From: Agromyces rhizosphaerae
Lineage (GTDB): Bacteria > Actinomycetota > Actinomycetes > Actinomycetales > Microbacteriaceae
Length of the DNA: 64,000 bases
Direction of reading: 5' to 3'
Assembly: GCF_027925245.1 (NCBI RefSeq)
Contig: NZ_BSDP01000001.1
Span: 682,001-746,000, forward strand
Shown here: in pieces, positions 8,182 through 16,926 of the stretch
Layout of the letters: every line of letters begins with the position of its first letter
Numbering within the stretch: position 1 is the stretch's first letter
Position numbers and translations under genes: made by a program
The notes under the pieces: generated by a model
The model's database searches: none
What the model saw: the letters and a program-made list of their open reading frames with translations, nothing else
Told to the model about the DNA's origin: nothing

Positions 8182-8235
8182 GCTGGTGCGAATACCGTGG
8201 CGAATCTCACGCGACACCACCACTTGCGCACCAGC
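8182..8235. repeat. 54-bp palindrome family B, copy B2
   Basis: Outer arms GCTGGTGCG and CGCACCAGC with inner GTGG / CCAC. The pairing continues into the flanks (GCT before, AGC after). It lies 39 bp after A3, between two convergent genes. Confidence 0.88.
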
Positions 8236-8255
8236 AGCACCCGAGCGGCCCCGGC

Positions 8256-8309
8256 GTTGGTGCGCAAACGGTGGCGGACTCCACGCGTCACCACTGATTG
8301 CGCACCAGC
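8256..8309. repeat. 54-bp palindrome family B, copy B3
   Basis: Arms GTTGGTGCGCAAACGGTGG and CCACTGATTGCGCACCAGC around a 16-nt loop. It ends 4 nt before the stop of the convergent minus-strand gene. Confidence 0.9.
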
Positions 8310-8313
8310 GATG

Positions 8314-9222
8314 TCAGCCGGCTGATTTCCCAGCGGCGCCGGAGCCGTCCTCCTCGGATGCCGAGTCGGCGGTCGCGGCAGACGGCGACTTCAGCTCGGC
8401 CGGCTTCCAGGAGTCGATCCCGCGCAGCGGGCGTTCGACGAGCAGGAGCGTCGCGGGCGAGACGGCCACGAGCGCGAGCACGAAGATCAGCAGACCGCCC
8501 TGCCAGCCGTCGATGCTCCCGTCGCCCACGAGCGCGAGCACGAAGGTCGTGAGCGCCAGTGACGCGGCCAGCGAACCGAGTAGCAACCACGGCGCCCACC
8601 GGCTCAGTCGACGCCAGGCCCGACGCTGCTCGATGAACTCCTTCGAGTATTCGACGAGCTGCTCGAGGTGCCGTACGCGCTGCTCCTCGAACTCGACGCG
8701 CTTGGCAGCGAGGGCGGCATCCTCACGACTTGCCCCGTACTTCGCGCGCAGCAACTCCTCCGCGATCTCGCCTCGCCGCGACTCGTCCACAGCGCTCAGC
8801 AGCCGCGCGTCGCTCGAGGTCGTCGATGCGATCGTCGCGACGATCTCCTCCTGCTCCGCCACCAGCGCAGTGACATAGCGCTCGAGCAGGTCGATGTCGT
8901 TCAGGGCATGGATCTGCAGCTCGACCTCCTCGAGGGGCCTGCGTGCTGCCGCGAGCGCGGCGATCGTGGCGGCAGTCGTAGCCTGGCCGGTCCCCGCTTC
9001 CGGCACCTCCCCCGAGCTGCCTTGCGCCGCCGGCGCACTCGGCCCCGACGGGCGCGTTCCGACGGCCCCGTCGCCGCCGCTCGACGCCAGCGTCTTCACG
9101 TCGAACGGCAGGTCGCCGCCTGAACTCAGGTTCTGCGCGTCCTTGAGGAATCTGCGCAGGAGCTTCTGCAGCTCAGGTCCACACGTCACCCGTACCCTGT
9201 CCTTCGGGAATCGCATCGTCAT
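8314..9222 (-). CDS. Hypothetical protein with coiled coil and two membrane segments
   Basis: This 302-aa protein is unrecognised. Residues 1-90 are polar and Gly/Ser/Ala-rich. Residues 100-205 are charged and helical, with long Glu/Arg-rich stretches that look like coiled coil. Two membrane helices follow at about 208-232 and 238-262, with a basic-acidic cytoplasmic tail. GAGGG lies 8 nt before the ATG at 9222; a second in-frame ATG is at 9216. It may form a membrane-anchored cytoplasmic rod, but nothing in the neighbourhood gives a function. Confidence 0.75.
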   Translation of the reverse strand: MTMRFPKDRVRVTCGPELQKLLRRFLKDAQNLSSGGDLPFDVKTLASSGGDGAVGTRPSGPSAPAAQGSSGEVPEAGTGQATTAATIAALAAARRPLEEVELQIHALNDIDLLERYVTALVAEQEEIVATIASTTSSDARLLSAVDESRRGEIAEELLRAKYGASREDAALAAKRVEFEEQRVRHLEQLVEYSKEFIEQRRAWRRLSRWAPWLLLGSLAASLALTTFVLALVGDGSIDGWQGGLLIFVLALVAVSPATLLLVERPLRGIDSWKPAELKSPSAATADSASEEDGSGAAGKSAG

Positions 9223-9313
9223 CCGGGTATCCCTCTTGTTCGCTGTCCTGATCGATCGCGCACGCGCACTTCGGAAACACCCTCACCTGATGTGCGGGCC
9301 GGTCGGATCAGGA

Positions 9314-10189
9314 TCACCCCTGAACCGCACTCGCGACCCGGCCGGAGTGCTCCATGAAGGCTTCGAGGTCGGGCTCGTCGTGCGTCGGCTGGAGCACCAC
9401 GCTGTCGGCGCCCGCGTCGAAGAGCAGCTCGGCGGCCGCGGCGACCTCGTCGTCGTCGCCCGCGACGAACTTCGCCGGGTCTTCGGCGAAGCCCCACCGC
9501 TCGGCGTCGGCCGCCATGCGCGCCCGCGCGTCGTCGCCGCCGAACGCCGCGAGCAGGTAGACGATGATGTCGTTGCGGCCACCACGACCGGATGCCTCGC
9601 GGCCGGCCTCCACCAGCGCGATCGCGTTCCGCAGCATCGCGGGCGTCGTCCCCTCGTTGATGACGGTGCCGTCGGCGACCTCGCCGGTCAGCCGAAGCGT
9701 CTTCGGGCCCTGGCCGGCCGCGTACACCGCCGGCGCGGCGGCGGGCGGCCAGTCGAGCCGCACGCGATCGAGCGAGACGTAGCGCCCGTCGGTCGTGAGC
9801 TCGTCGCCGGCGAGCAGCGCCCGCACGGCGGGCACGTACTCGCGCATGAGCGTGAGCGGCGAGGCGACGCGGCTGCCGGTCTGGCCCATCCACGACAGCA
9901 CGCCGTGCCCGAGCCCGGGGATGAACCGGCCCGGGAACATCCGATCGACCGTCGCGATCTCCATCGCGGTGAGCGCCACGTTCCGCAGCGGCATCGGGGC
10001 GATGCCGATGCCCACCCGCATCCGTTCGCTCCACGCCAGCGCGGCGCCGGCCGCGGAGAACGCGGCCTCGCGGAAGCAGTCCTCGAAGAGCCAGAGCTCG
10101 TGCACCCCGCTCCGGTCGGCCGCCTCGACGGCGGACCGCATCCGCTCGGGCGGGAAGGCGGGCTGGAAGATCGCACCGATGCGTCGCAT
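9314..10189 (-). CDS. LLM-class (luciferase-like) oxidoreductase
   Basis: This 291-aa TIM-barrel flavin/F420-dependent oxidoreductase has typical bacterial-luciferase-like segments: GIGIAPMPLRNVALTAMEIAT around residue 60-80, PGRFIPGLGHG around residue 86-96, and AGQGPKTLRLTGEVADGTVINE around residue 157-178. The start is taken at the second ATG (10189) because upstream residues do not match the family. The F420-type subfamily is more likely than the FMN monooxygenases, but this is not certain. It stands alone, not in an obvious pathway. Confidence 0.85.
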   Translation of the reverse strand: MRRIGAIFQPAFPPERMRSAVEAADRSGVHELWLFEDCFREAAFSAAGAALAWSERMRVGIGIAPMPLRNVALTAMEIATVDRMFPGRFIPGLGHGVLSWMGQTGSRVASPLTLMREYVPAVRALLAGDELTTDGRYVSLDRVRLDWPPAAAPAVYAAGQGPKTLRLTGEVADGTVINEGTTPAMLRNAIALVEAGREASGRGGRNDIIVYLLAAFGGDDARARMAADAERWGFAEDPAKFVAGDDDEVAAAAELLFDAGADSVVLQPTHDEPDLEAFMEHSGRVASAVQG

Positions 10190-10225
10190 GGGCCCAGCCT
10201 GCCACCAGCCGCCCACGACCCGCCG

Positions 10226-12334
10226 TCAGCCCGCTTCGGACTCCCCATTCGAGGTCACGTTCGCGACCTGCTGCAGCAGCCGGTCCACGAATGCCGCCGC
10301 CTTCGCTCGTTCGTCGTCGTCGGGCACCCAGAACACCGCCGCGGCGACGCCGTCGACGAGCTCCTGCCGGCCGTGCTCACCGGTGATCGCGAACGAGATC
10401 AGGTCGTGCCCCGCGTCATCGAGGAGGTGCCGCACCGCCCGCAGCACCGCACGCTCGTCGAGGTCGGGTGCGCCCACGCTCCGCGCCGCGCGGAGGATCT
10501 CCGCGCCGTCCGCGACGCGCCACAGCTCGCCGAGGTCGTCGTGGGCGCCGACGTCGATCGCCGCGATCGCGCGGGCGTCGATCCAGGCGGGGTCTGCGAG
10601 CGCCTGTGGGGGGAAGACCGTGCTCACCGCGGAGAACCGCTGGATCTCCCAGGCACTCGCGATGTCCGAGAGCGCGCGTTCACGCAACTCGGGCTCGCTG
10701 CCGAGCAGCCTCAGCTCCGGGTCCTGGAAGGCCCAGTCGCGGTAGAACCTGCTGAACCTGGCGTAGGCGACGCACGAGACGACCGCCTCGACCAGTTCGG
10801 CGCGCTCCGCCTGGTCATCGGTGCGCAGCGCTTCGTGGCAGTACGTGCACGCGAGCAGGAACCGCACGTCCGGGTTCGTGGTGCCGAGCGCGAGGTCGAA
10901 CCACTCCCCGAGGCGCTCCTGCAACTCGTCCCCGTGGTGCGGCTGGGCCCACGCGCCGAGCACCCGATCGGAGAGCGCTGCGCGCATCCGCAGCCTGTCG
11001 ACCTCTTCACCATCGCGAATCCGCCGCAGCACGTCGTCCCGAACCAGGAGCCCGGCGAACGTCGTGAGCACGAGAGCCACGTTGAGGCGTCGGAGCGCGA
11101 CCTCGTCGTCCTCCTCGTCGTCGGGCGGCCCGCCCGCAACGGTCTGCCACGCGAGCCAGTTGCCCGCCGCGCCGAGATACCAGTCCATGAGCCGCAGCAT
11201 GAGCAGCGGCGGCTCCATGGCCGCATCGGGCTCCGCTTCGCGGTGGGCCTCGACGCGGTCGGCGAGCGCGAAGTGCCACTGGGAGGGACTGACCACGAGG
11301 TCCATCAGGCCCTCGCCCCACAGGTTCGACGCGACCACGATCATCGGCTCGAGTCGCTCCATGAGCTCGGACAGGGCCACATCGTTGGTCGGATCGTCGA
11401 CGGTGTCGATGAGTTCCTCGTACTCGGCGAGGAGGTTCGACGGGTCGTCGATGAGGGCGGCCTCGATGTACGCGATCCGCTCGTCGTCGGTGGTCTGCAT
11501 GGCGAGGTTCGCGTAGGCCGCGGACTGCCACCGCTCCACTCCGTAGAACCCCGTGATGTCGGAGTAGCGGGAGGCGATGCCCATGGCGGCGAAGCTCGAG
11601 GCCATGATCAGCAGCTTGCGATGGTGGTCCTCGCCGGCGTCGCCGACGTGCAGCTGCAGCTGCGCCTCCTCGACGACGTGGTTGTTGCGCCGCAGCGTGG
11701 CGGTGGCGTTCATGCCGTCGAGGATCGTCACCTGCACGAGCCACGGCGCGCTGTTGAGGAAGAGCTGCAGCAGCCACGCCACGAGCGCCGTCATGCCGCT
11801 CCCGCTGCGGTCGGCGACCTTGATGACGTCGCCGAGGTCGGTGCGATTGCTCCGCGCCCGGACCTTCGCCTGCGACGACCCCTCGCGATGCGTGCTGCTG
11901 ATCTGGTCGAGCACCTCGATCGCCCAGGCCTCGTTCGACCCGCCGTTGGGCGCGAGCACCTTCGCGTCGACGACGGGGAAGCTCGCGAACCCGATCGAGA
12001 GGATCGCCGACCCCACCAGCCCGACCGCGACGGCGAGCACGGCGAAGCCGCCGAAGTCCACGTCCGGCGCGAACTCGGGGAACCAGTCGTCGACGTTGAA
12101 CGCACCCGACGCGACGAAGGCGGCGATGAGGATGATGAGGAAGCCGACCGAGCGGGTGATCGCGGGCCGCCCGCTCGGCGTGCGGTAGTCGCGGTAGAGC
12201 GGCAGGTACACCAGAATCCGCGCGAGCACGGTCAGCACCGCGGCGACGACCAGCGCCTGCCCGGCCCAGTCGATGAGCAGCGCGACGATCGACTGCACGC
12301 TCGGCCCCGAGGCCGATTCCGCGATCCGTTGCAT
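10226..12334 (-). CDS. Large membrane-anchored hypothetical protein
   Basis: This 702-aa protein is unrecognised. There are about three membrane segments in the first 115 residues (roughly 20-45, 62-82 and 95-118), then a long soluble part rich in Leu, Ala, Asp and Glu with predicted helices and no catalytic motif I can name. A hydrophobic stretch near residue 180-200 (TALVAWLLQLFLNSAPWLVQ) may be a membrane-associated helix. The perfect palindrome CCCCTAGGGG (12341-12350) lies 6 nt before the start and contributes the ribosome-binding purines. Confidence 0.75.
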   Translation of the reverse strand: MQRIAESASGPSVQSIVALLIDWAGQALVVAAVLTVLARILVYLPLYRDYRTPSGRPAITRSVGFLIILIAAFVASGAFNVDDWFPEFAPDVDFGGFAVLAVAVGLVGSAILSIGFASFPVVDAKVLAPNGGSNEAWAIEVLDQISSTHREGSSQAKVRARSNRTDLGDVIKVADRSGSGMTALVAWLLQLFLNSAPWLVQVTILDGMNATATLRRNNHVVEEAQLQLHVGDAGEDHHRKLLIMASSFAAMGIASRYSDITGFYGVERWQSAAYANLAMQTTDDERIAYIEAALIDDPSNLLAEYEELIDTVDDPTNDVALSELMERLEPMIVVASNLWGEGLMDLVVSPSQWHFALADRVEAHREAEPDAAMEPPLLMLRLMDWYLGAAGNWLAWQTVAGGPPDDEEDDEVALRRLNVALVLTTFAGLLVRDDVLRRIRDGEEVDRLRMRAALSDRVLGAWAQPHHGDELQERLGEWFDLALGTTNPDVRFLLACTYCHEALRTDDQAERAELVEAVVSCVAYARFSRFYRDWAFQDPELRLLGSEPELRERALSDIASAWEIQRFSAVSTVFPPQALADPAWIDARAIAAIDVGAHDDLGELWRVADGAEILRAARSVGAPDLDERAVLRAVRHLLDDAGHDLISFAITGEHGRQELVDGVAAAVFWVPDDDERAKAAAFVDRLLQQVANVTSNGESEAG

Positions 12335-12393
12335 GATCCGCCCCTAGGGGAATGATCCTCCTCGGGCCGCCGGGCGTGCAAGTGCGGGCGGGG

Positions 12394-13317
12394 TCAGGCG
12401 TCGTCCGCGACGCGCGGGTCGGCGACGATCGCCGCGAGCAGCCGGGCCACGAACTCCCGCCGGTCGTCGGCCCGCTTGGCCAGCCCGACCTCGACCGGCG
12501 GCAGGTCCGACACCTCGACGGCCACCACGTCGTTGCGCTGGTACTGCAGCGGGACGATCGCCGACGTGAGGGCCATCCCCCGGCCGGCCGCCACGAACGA
12601 GTACATCTCCTCGATCGTGCGGTTGGGCGGCCCGACGATCTCGCCGAGCGGCGCGTCGGCCGGCCGCGGCAGGCCGAGCCAGAAGGCTCGGAACCCGGGT
12701 GGCCCGGTCTCGAACCCGGGGTCGAGGATGGGCTCGCCGCCGAGTTCGCGAAGCGTGATCGACGACCGCCCGGCGAGCCGGTGCGACGCGGGCAGCAGCG
12801 CGACCGTCGCGAACGTGCCGAGGGCCGTGAGGTCGTACCCCTGCAGTCGCGCGCCCGATGGGTACTGCAGCAGCGCCAGGTCGGCCACGCCGCGCTCGAG
12901 CGCATCCTGCTCCAGGCCCCACTCGAGTTGCAGCGCCACCGTGTTCAGGGTGTCGGATGCCCCCGCGGGCGCGAGCGCAGCGTCCACGAAGCGCCGGGGC
13001 GTGCCCGGCGAGAACCCGATGACCACCGACTGGGTGCGCGCCCCGTCGGCGGCACGCCGCACGCGCGACGCGGCGCGCTCGACCGCGGCGAGGATCTCGA
13101 CGGCATCCGCCAACAGCGTCGCCCCCGCGGGCGTGAGCTGCACCCCGGCACCCGGCACCTTCTTGTTCCGCTCCAGCAGCGTGCGACCCAGTTCCCGCTC
13201 CAGCGAGGCGATGCTCTGACTCAGGGCCGGCTGCGACATCTCGAGCTCGTCGGCGGCGAGCGTGAAGCTGCGCGCGTGCGCGACCGCGACGAAGCGCTGC
13301 AGCTGCTTCAGGTCCAT
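12394..13317 (-). CDS. LysR-family transcriptional regulator
   Basis: The product is 307 aa from the ATG at 13317, which follows GGGGAG. The N-terminal helix-turn-helix reads LQRFVAVAHARSFTLAADELEMSQPALSQSIASLE, standard for LysR proteins; the remainder is a substrate-sensing domain. It is divergent from the THI5/SsuA-type ABC operon and a T-N11-A box lies between them, so it most likely controls that operon in response to the imported compound or a metabolite. Confidence 0.93.
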   Translation of the reverse strand: MDLKQLQRFVAVAHARSFTLAADELEMSQPALSQSIASLERELGRTLLERNKKVPGAGVQLTPAGATLLADAVEILAAVERAASRVRRAADGARTQSVVIGFSPGTPRRFVDAALAPAGASDTLNTVALQLEWGLEQDALERGVADLALLQYPSGARLQGYDLTALGTFATVALLPASHRLAGRSSITLRELGGEPILDPGFETGPPGFRAFWLGLPRPADAPLGEIVGPPNRTIEEMYSFVAAGRGMALTSAIVPLQYQRNDVVAVEVSDLPPVEVGLAKRADDRREFVARLLAAIVADPRVADDA

Positions 13318-13401
13318 CGGCTCCCCGTGTGTTTCCGGGCGGTGAATTCTCGGGCGGAGTGTTACGGCGCCGAGCGCGTTCAGGCCCGGAACCGTGCGGT
13401 T

Positions 13402-13416
13402 ATTCAATCATCGAAT
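13402..13416. promoter_or_regulatory. Candidate LysR binding box
   Basis: The inverted repeat ATTC-N7-GAAT (13402-13416) contains the T-N11-A pattern of LysR operators. It sits in the divergent region 85 bp from the LysR start and 102 bp from the binding-protein start. Confidence 0.55.
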
Positions 13417-13517
13417 GACCTCAAAGGCAGCATCAATTGGCAGCGCCGCCGAGCGCCGACCTACAGTCAACCCACTCGTCCCCTGCACACAGCCCCGCAC
13501 CCGAGGAGTCCCCCCTG

Positions 13518-14543
13518 ATGCTCAGCTCCACGCGCACCCGCCGCCTGCTCGGCGGACTGACCGCCGCCGGTCTCGCCGTCGCCCTCACCGCCTGCTCGTC
13601 GGCCGACGCCGACACGAGCGACTCCGGCGCCGAGGAGACGACCTCGATCAGCTTCCAGCTCGACTGGGTCAAGAACAACCAGTTCGCCGGCTTCTTCGAG
13701 GCCGACGACGCCGGCTACTACGCCGACGAGAACCTCGAGGTGGAGTTCCTCGACGGCGGCGACGTCGGCTCGACGGCCGCCGTCATCGCCGGCGGCGCCG
13801 CGGAGATCGGGATCGTCTCGAACATGGCTCGCCTGGTCGACGCGATCGGCACGGGTGCGGACCTCGTGGTCGTCGGCGCCCTGTACCAGACCTCCCCCGC
13901 GGGCCTCATGACGCTCCCCGACCTCGAGATCACCGGCATCGACGACCTCACGGGCCTGCGCATCGGCACCGACGAGGCCGGATCGGCCGACATCGACACG
14001 CTCTTCACCGTCAACGGCCTCGAGCCCGACTGGGAGACCGTGCGCGTGGGCTGGGACGCCGCCCCGCTCTTCGAGGACCAGATCGACGCGTACTACGCCT
14101 ACATCACCAGCCAGCCGGTGACCTACGAGCTCGAGGGCACCGACGTGAACACGATCACGTTCGCCGACCTCGGCTACGACGACTACGCCGGCCTCATCGT
14201 CACCACCCGCGAGTTCCTCGACGAGCACCGCGACGCGGTCGTCGGCTTCATGTCGGCCTCGGTGCTCGGCTGGGACGACGCGATCGCCGACCCGGAGGCC
14301 GCGATCGACCTCACCCTGAGCGAGTACGGGGCCGACCTCGGCCTCGACGCCGCAGCGGAGCTCGCCGCCCTGGAGGCGATGATCCCACTCACCCAGAACG
14401 AGGTGACGGATGCCGCGGGGCTGTTCGCCCTCGACACCGACCGCATCTCGGGCCCGGTGTACGACACGCTCACCGCGTCGGGCCGCACCGACCTGCCCGA
14501 CGTCGCGGAGACGTTCGACACCTCGGTCCTCGACGCAGACTGA
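13518..14543 (+). CDS. THI5/NMT1-type ABC substrate-binding lipoprotein
   Basis: The product is 341 aa from the ATG at 13518 (GAGGAG upstream). The signal peptide ends in a lipobox LTAC. The mature start ISFQLDWVKNNQFAGFFEADDAGYY is the signature of the THI5/ThiY/SsuA family, which binds pyrimidine precursors, sulfonates, nitriles and similar small organics. Later segments (AGSADIDTLF, KVGWDAA-like) fit the same fold. It is the first gene of an operon with an ATPase, a fused permease and several catabolic enzymes; the ligand is probably the compound those enzymes degrade. Confidence 0.92.
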   Translation: MLSSTRTRRLLGGLTAAGLAVALTACSSADADTSDSGAEETTSISFQLDWVKNNQFAGFFEADDAGYYADENLEVEFLDGGDVGSTAAVIAGGAAEIGIVSNMARLVDAIGTGADLVVVGALYQTSPAGLMTLPDLEITGIDDLTGLRIGTDEAGSADIDTLFTVNGLEPDWETVRVGWDAAPLFEDQIDAYYAYITSQPVTYELEGTDVNTITFADLGYDDYAGLIVTTREFLDEHRDAVVGFMSASVLGWDDAIADPEAAIDLTLSEYGADLGLDAAAELAALEAMIPLTQNEVTDAAGLFALDTDRISGPVYDTLTASGRTDLPDVAETFDTSVLDAD

Positions 14544-14553
14544 TCGGACGACC

Positions 14554-14590
14554 CCGTCGGGGAGGGTGACGCGAGTCCCCTCCCCGACGG
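14554..14590 (+). terminator. Intercistronic hairpin between binding protein and ATPase
   Basis: A perfect 13-bp stem (arms CCGTCGGGGAGGG and CCCTCCCCGACGG, 11-nt loop) begins 11 nt after the binding-protein stop and ends 18 nt before the ATPase start. It probably attenuates or stabilises the message so the binding protein exceeds the membrane parts. Confidence 0.8.
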
Positions 14591-14608
14591 CAATCCTGGA
14601 GCACCACC

Positions 14609-15394
14609 ATGAGCACCGCAGGCATCCACCTGGACGACATCCACAAGACCTACGGGTCGGGCCCCGGCGCCGTCCACGCACTCGACGGCTTCACCCTCCA
14701 CATCGACGAGGGCGAGTTCGTCGCCGTGCTCGGGCCCTCGGGATGCGGCAAGTCGACCGCCCTGCGCATCGGGGCCGGGCTCGAGCAGGCCGACGCCGGC
14801 GAGGCCTCGATCGGCGGCACCACGCCCGCGGAGCTCGGCGCGACCGGCGGCCTCGCCGTCGCCTTCCAGGACAACGCGCTCCTCCCCTGGCTGTCCGTGC
14901 GGAAGAACGTCGAACTGCCGTTCTCCCTGGTCGGTCGCTCCGTCGATCGCGACCACGTCGACGACCTGCTGCGGCTCGTCGGCCTCGACGGCTTCGCGAA
15001 CCACCGACCCGCGCAGCTCTCCGGCGGCATGCGCCAGCGGGTCTCGATCGCCCGTTCGCTCGTGCTCTCGCCCCACGTATTGCTGCTCGACGAGCCGTTC
15101 GGCGCGCTCGACGCCGTCACGCGCCACCGCCTCAACGTCGAGCTCGCCCGCATCCTCGACGCCCAGCGCTCGACCACGCTGCTCGTGACCCACTCGGTCG
15201 AGGAGGCGCTCTTCCTCGCCGACCGCGTCATCGTCATGTCGGGTCGCCCGGGTCGCGTGAAGCGCGAGGTCGCCGTGCCGTTCGGTCGCCACCGCACGAA
15301 GGCGGTCATGGCCGATCCCGCATTCCTCGCCCTCGCCGCGGAGCTCACCGAGGCGCTCGACGACGCCGAGGTCGCCGGCGGCACCGCCGCATGA
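14609..15394 (+). CDS. ABC transporter ATPase, SsuB/TauB type
   Basis: This 261-aa ATPase has Walker A GPSGCGKST at residues 42-50, Q-loop region FQDNALLPW, signature LSGGMRQR around residue 139-146, Walker B LLLDEPFGALD, and a switch His in VTHSVEEA. The DEPFGALD and NALLPW forms are those of the nitrate/sulfonate/taurine/HMP-type importers, consistent with the THI5-like binding protein. Its stop overlaps the permease start (ATGA). Confidence 0.95.
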   Translation: MSTAGIHLDDIHKTYGSGPGAVHALDGFTLHIDEGEFVAVLGPSGCGKSTALRIGAGLEQADAGEASIGGTTPAELGATGGLAVAFQDNALLPWLSVRKNVELPFSLVGRSVDRDHVDDLLRLVGLDGFANHRPAQLSGGMRQRVSIARSLVLSPHVLLLDEPFGALDAVTRHRLNVELARILDAQRSTTLLVTHSVEEALFLADRVIVMSGRPGRVKREVAVPFGRHRTKAVMADPAFLALAAELTEALDDAEVAGGTAA

Positions 15395-16926
15395 GCGCCG
15401 CTCGCCGCTCCCGGCTGCGGGAGCTCCTGCTGGGTGCCGCGGGCGTCGCGGTGCTCCTGTTCGCGTGGGAGGTGCTCGGCCGCCTGGGACTGCTCGGCCG
15501 CTCCATCCCTCCGCTCTCCGAGGTGCTCGCCGCGATCGGCGAGCACGGCGACATCCTCGCCCGCGCGGCCTCGGCCACCGGCACGCGCGCACTCGTCGGC
15601 GGCCTGATCGGGTTCGGCATCGGCCTGCTCCTGGCGGCGATCACCGCGTGGATCCCCGGCTCGGCGTCGACGGTCGTGCGCACCGCGGTGCTGATCAACG
15701 CCATCCCCGTGGTCGCCCTCGGCCCGGTGCTGATGAGCCTCGACGCGCGCCCGTTCATCCCCGAGATCTTCGCCGCGCTGTCCGTGCTGTTCAGCACCGT
15801 CATCACCGCCGGCGACGGGTTCCGCTCGGCGTCGCGCTCCAGCCGCGACCTGTTCGACGTCTACCGCACGCGGCGCTGGGCGCGGTTCTGGCGACTGGAT
15901 GCCCCGACGGGCCTGCCGCTCGTCGCCGACGCGTTCCGCCTCGCGGTGCCCGCGGCGCTCCTCGGCGCCATCCTCGGCGAGTGGTTCGGCGCCGACCGCG
16001 GCCTCGGGGTGCTCATGGTCTCGTCGATGCGCAACCTCCAGTACGGCCTGCTCTGGGCCGCCGCCCTCGTCGCCGTGCTGATCTCGGCCACCGTGTACGC
16101 GATCGGCGGCCTGCTCGAACGAGCGGCGGTCGCCCGGTTCAGCAGGCCCGGCCAGGCGGCATCCGCCCTCGCCCCCATCGGCCGCGTGCGCGGGCTGGTG
16201 CTCGCCGTCGCGGTGCCCGCCGCGCTCGTGCTCGCCTGGCAGCTGTGGATCGTGGTCGACGAGGTGCCGCTCATCGTCGCGCCGCCCCCGGCCGACGTCG
16301 CCGTGGCGCTCGCCGCCGACATCGGCGCCTACCTCGCCGCGGCCGGCCTCACCGTGCTCTCCGCGATCGGCGGCCTGCTCGCGGGCGCGCTCGTAGGGCT
16401 GGGCCTCGCCGTGCTCGCGACCCTCGCCCCGTGGCTCGGCGCGATGCTCGCCCCACTCGCGCTGCTGATCCCGACCGTCCCGATCGTGGTCTTCATCCCG
16501 ATCGTGGGCAGCGTGCTCGGCTACGGCGTCGAGACCGTGTTCGCCTCCACCGTGCTCATGGCCTTCTTCCCGGTGTACGTGCTCGCGCTCAGCGGTCTTA
16601 ACGCCCGGCCGCCGGGCAGCGACGACCTGTTCCGTGTCTACGGCGCGGGCACGCTGGTGCGCCTGCGCCGGCTCGCGCTGCCTGCATCGGTGCCGTCGCT
16701 CATGATCGCGCTGCGCCTGTCGTCGGCGATGGCGATCCTCATCGCGATCAGCGCCGAGTGGCTGATGGGCCAGGGCGGCCTCGGCCGGGTCTTCAGCGAG
16801 CGCCGCGTGGTGCTCGACACGGCCGGCTCGTGGGCGGCCGTGGTCGTCGCGATCGTGCTGTCGGTGGCCGCGTACGCGGCCGCGTCGCGGCTGGAGCGAT
16901 CGGTGGCCGAGCGGTGGCGCTCGTGA
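15391..16926 (+). CDS. ABC transporter permease, two BPD_transp_1 domains fused in one chain
   Basis: This 511-aa integral membrane protein is about twice the usual 250-280 aa for SsuC-type permeases. Residues 1-250 and 260-511 are each a complete permease unit with roughly six helices. Both carry the cytoplasmic family motif: EWFGADRGLGVLM in the first half and EWLMGQGGLGRVF in the second. So the usual homodimer has become a tandem fusion, perhaps letting the halves specialise. It overlaps the ATPase by 4 nt (ATGA) and the deaminase-like gene by 4 nt (GTGA). Confidence 0.93.
   Translation: MSAARRSRLRELLLGAAGVAVLLFAWEVLGRLGLLGRSIPPLSEVLAAIGEHGDILARAASATGTRALVGGLIGFGIGLLLAAITAWIPGSASTVVRTAVLINAIPVVALGPVLMSLDARPFIPEIFAALSVLFSTVITAGDGFRSASRSSRDLFDVYRTRRWARFWRLDAPTGLPLVADAFRLAVPAALLGAILGEWFGADRGLGVLMVSSMRNLQYGLLWAAALVAVLISATVYAIGGLLERAAVARFSRPGQAASALAPIGRVRGLVLAVAVPAALVLAWQLWIVVDEVPLIVAPPPADVAVALAADIGAYLAAAGLTVLSAIGGLLAGALVGLGLAVLATLAPWLGAMLAPLALLIPTVPIVVFIPIVGSVLGYGVETVFASTVLMAFFPVYVLALSGLNARPPGSDDLFRVYGAGTLVRLRRLALPASVPSLMIALRLSSAMAILIAISAEWLMGQGGLGRVFSERRVVLDTAGSWAAVVVAIVLSVAAYAAASRLERSVAERWRS

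Noticed and set aside
12341..12350. CCCCTAGGGG palindrome as a second CsoR-type operator
   Set aside because: It lacks the flanking AT/TA of the 6136-6150 site, has no recognisable promoter around it, and overlaps the ribosome-binding region of the 702-aa gene.
8914..12355. A very long plus-strand open frame (about 1150 codons) opposite three minus-strand genes
   Set aside because: It is an antisense shadow produced by GC bias: Arg/His/Pro/Gly-rich composition, no family features, and the minus-strand genes show clear domains and ribosome sites.
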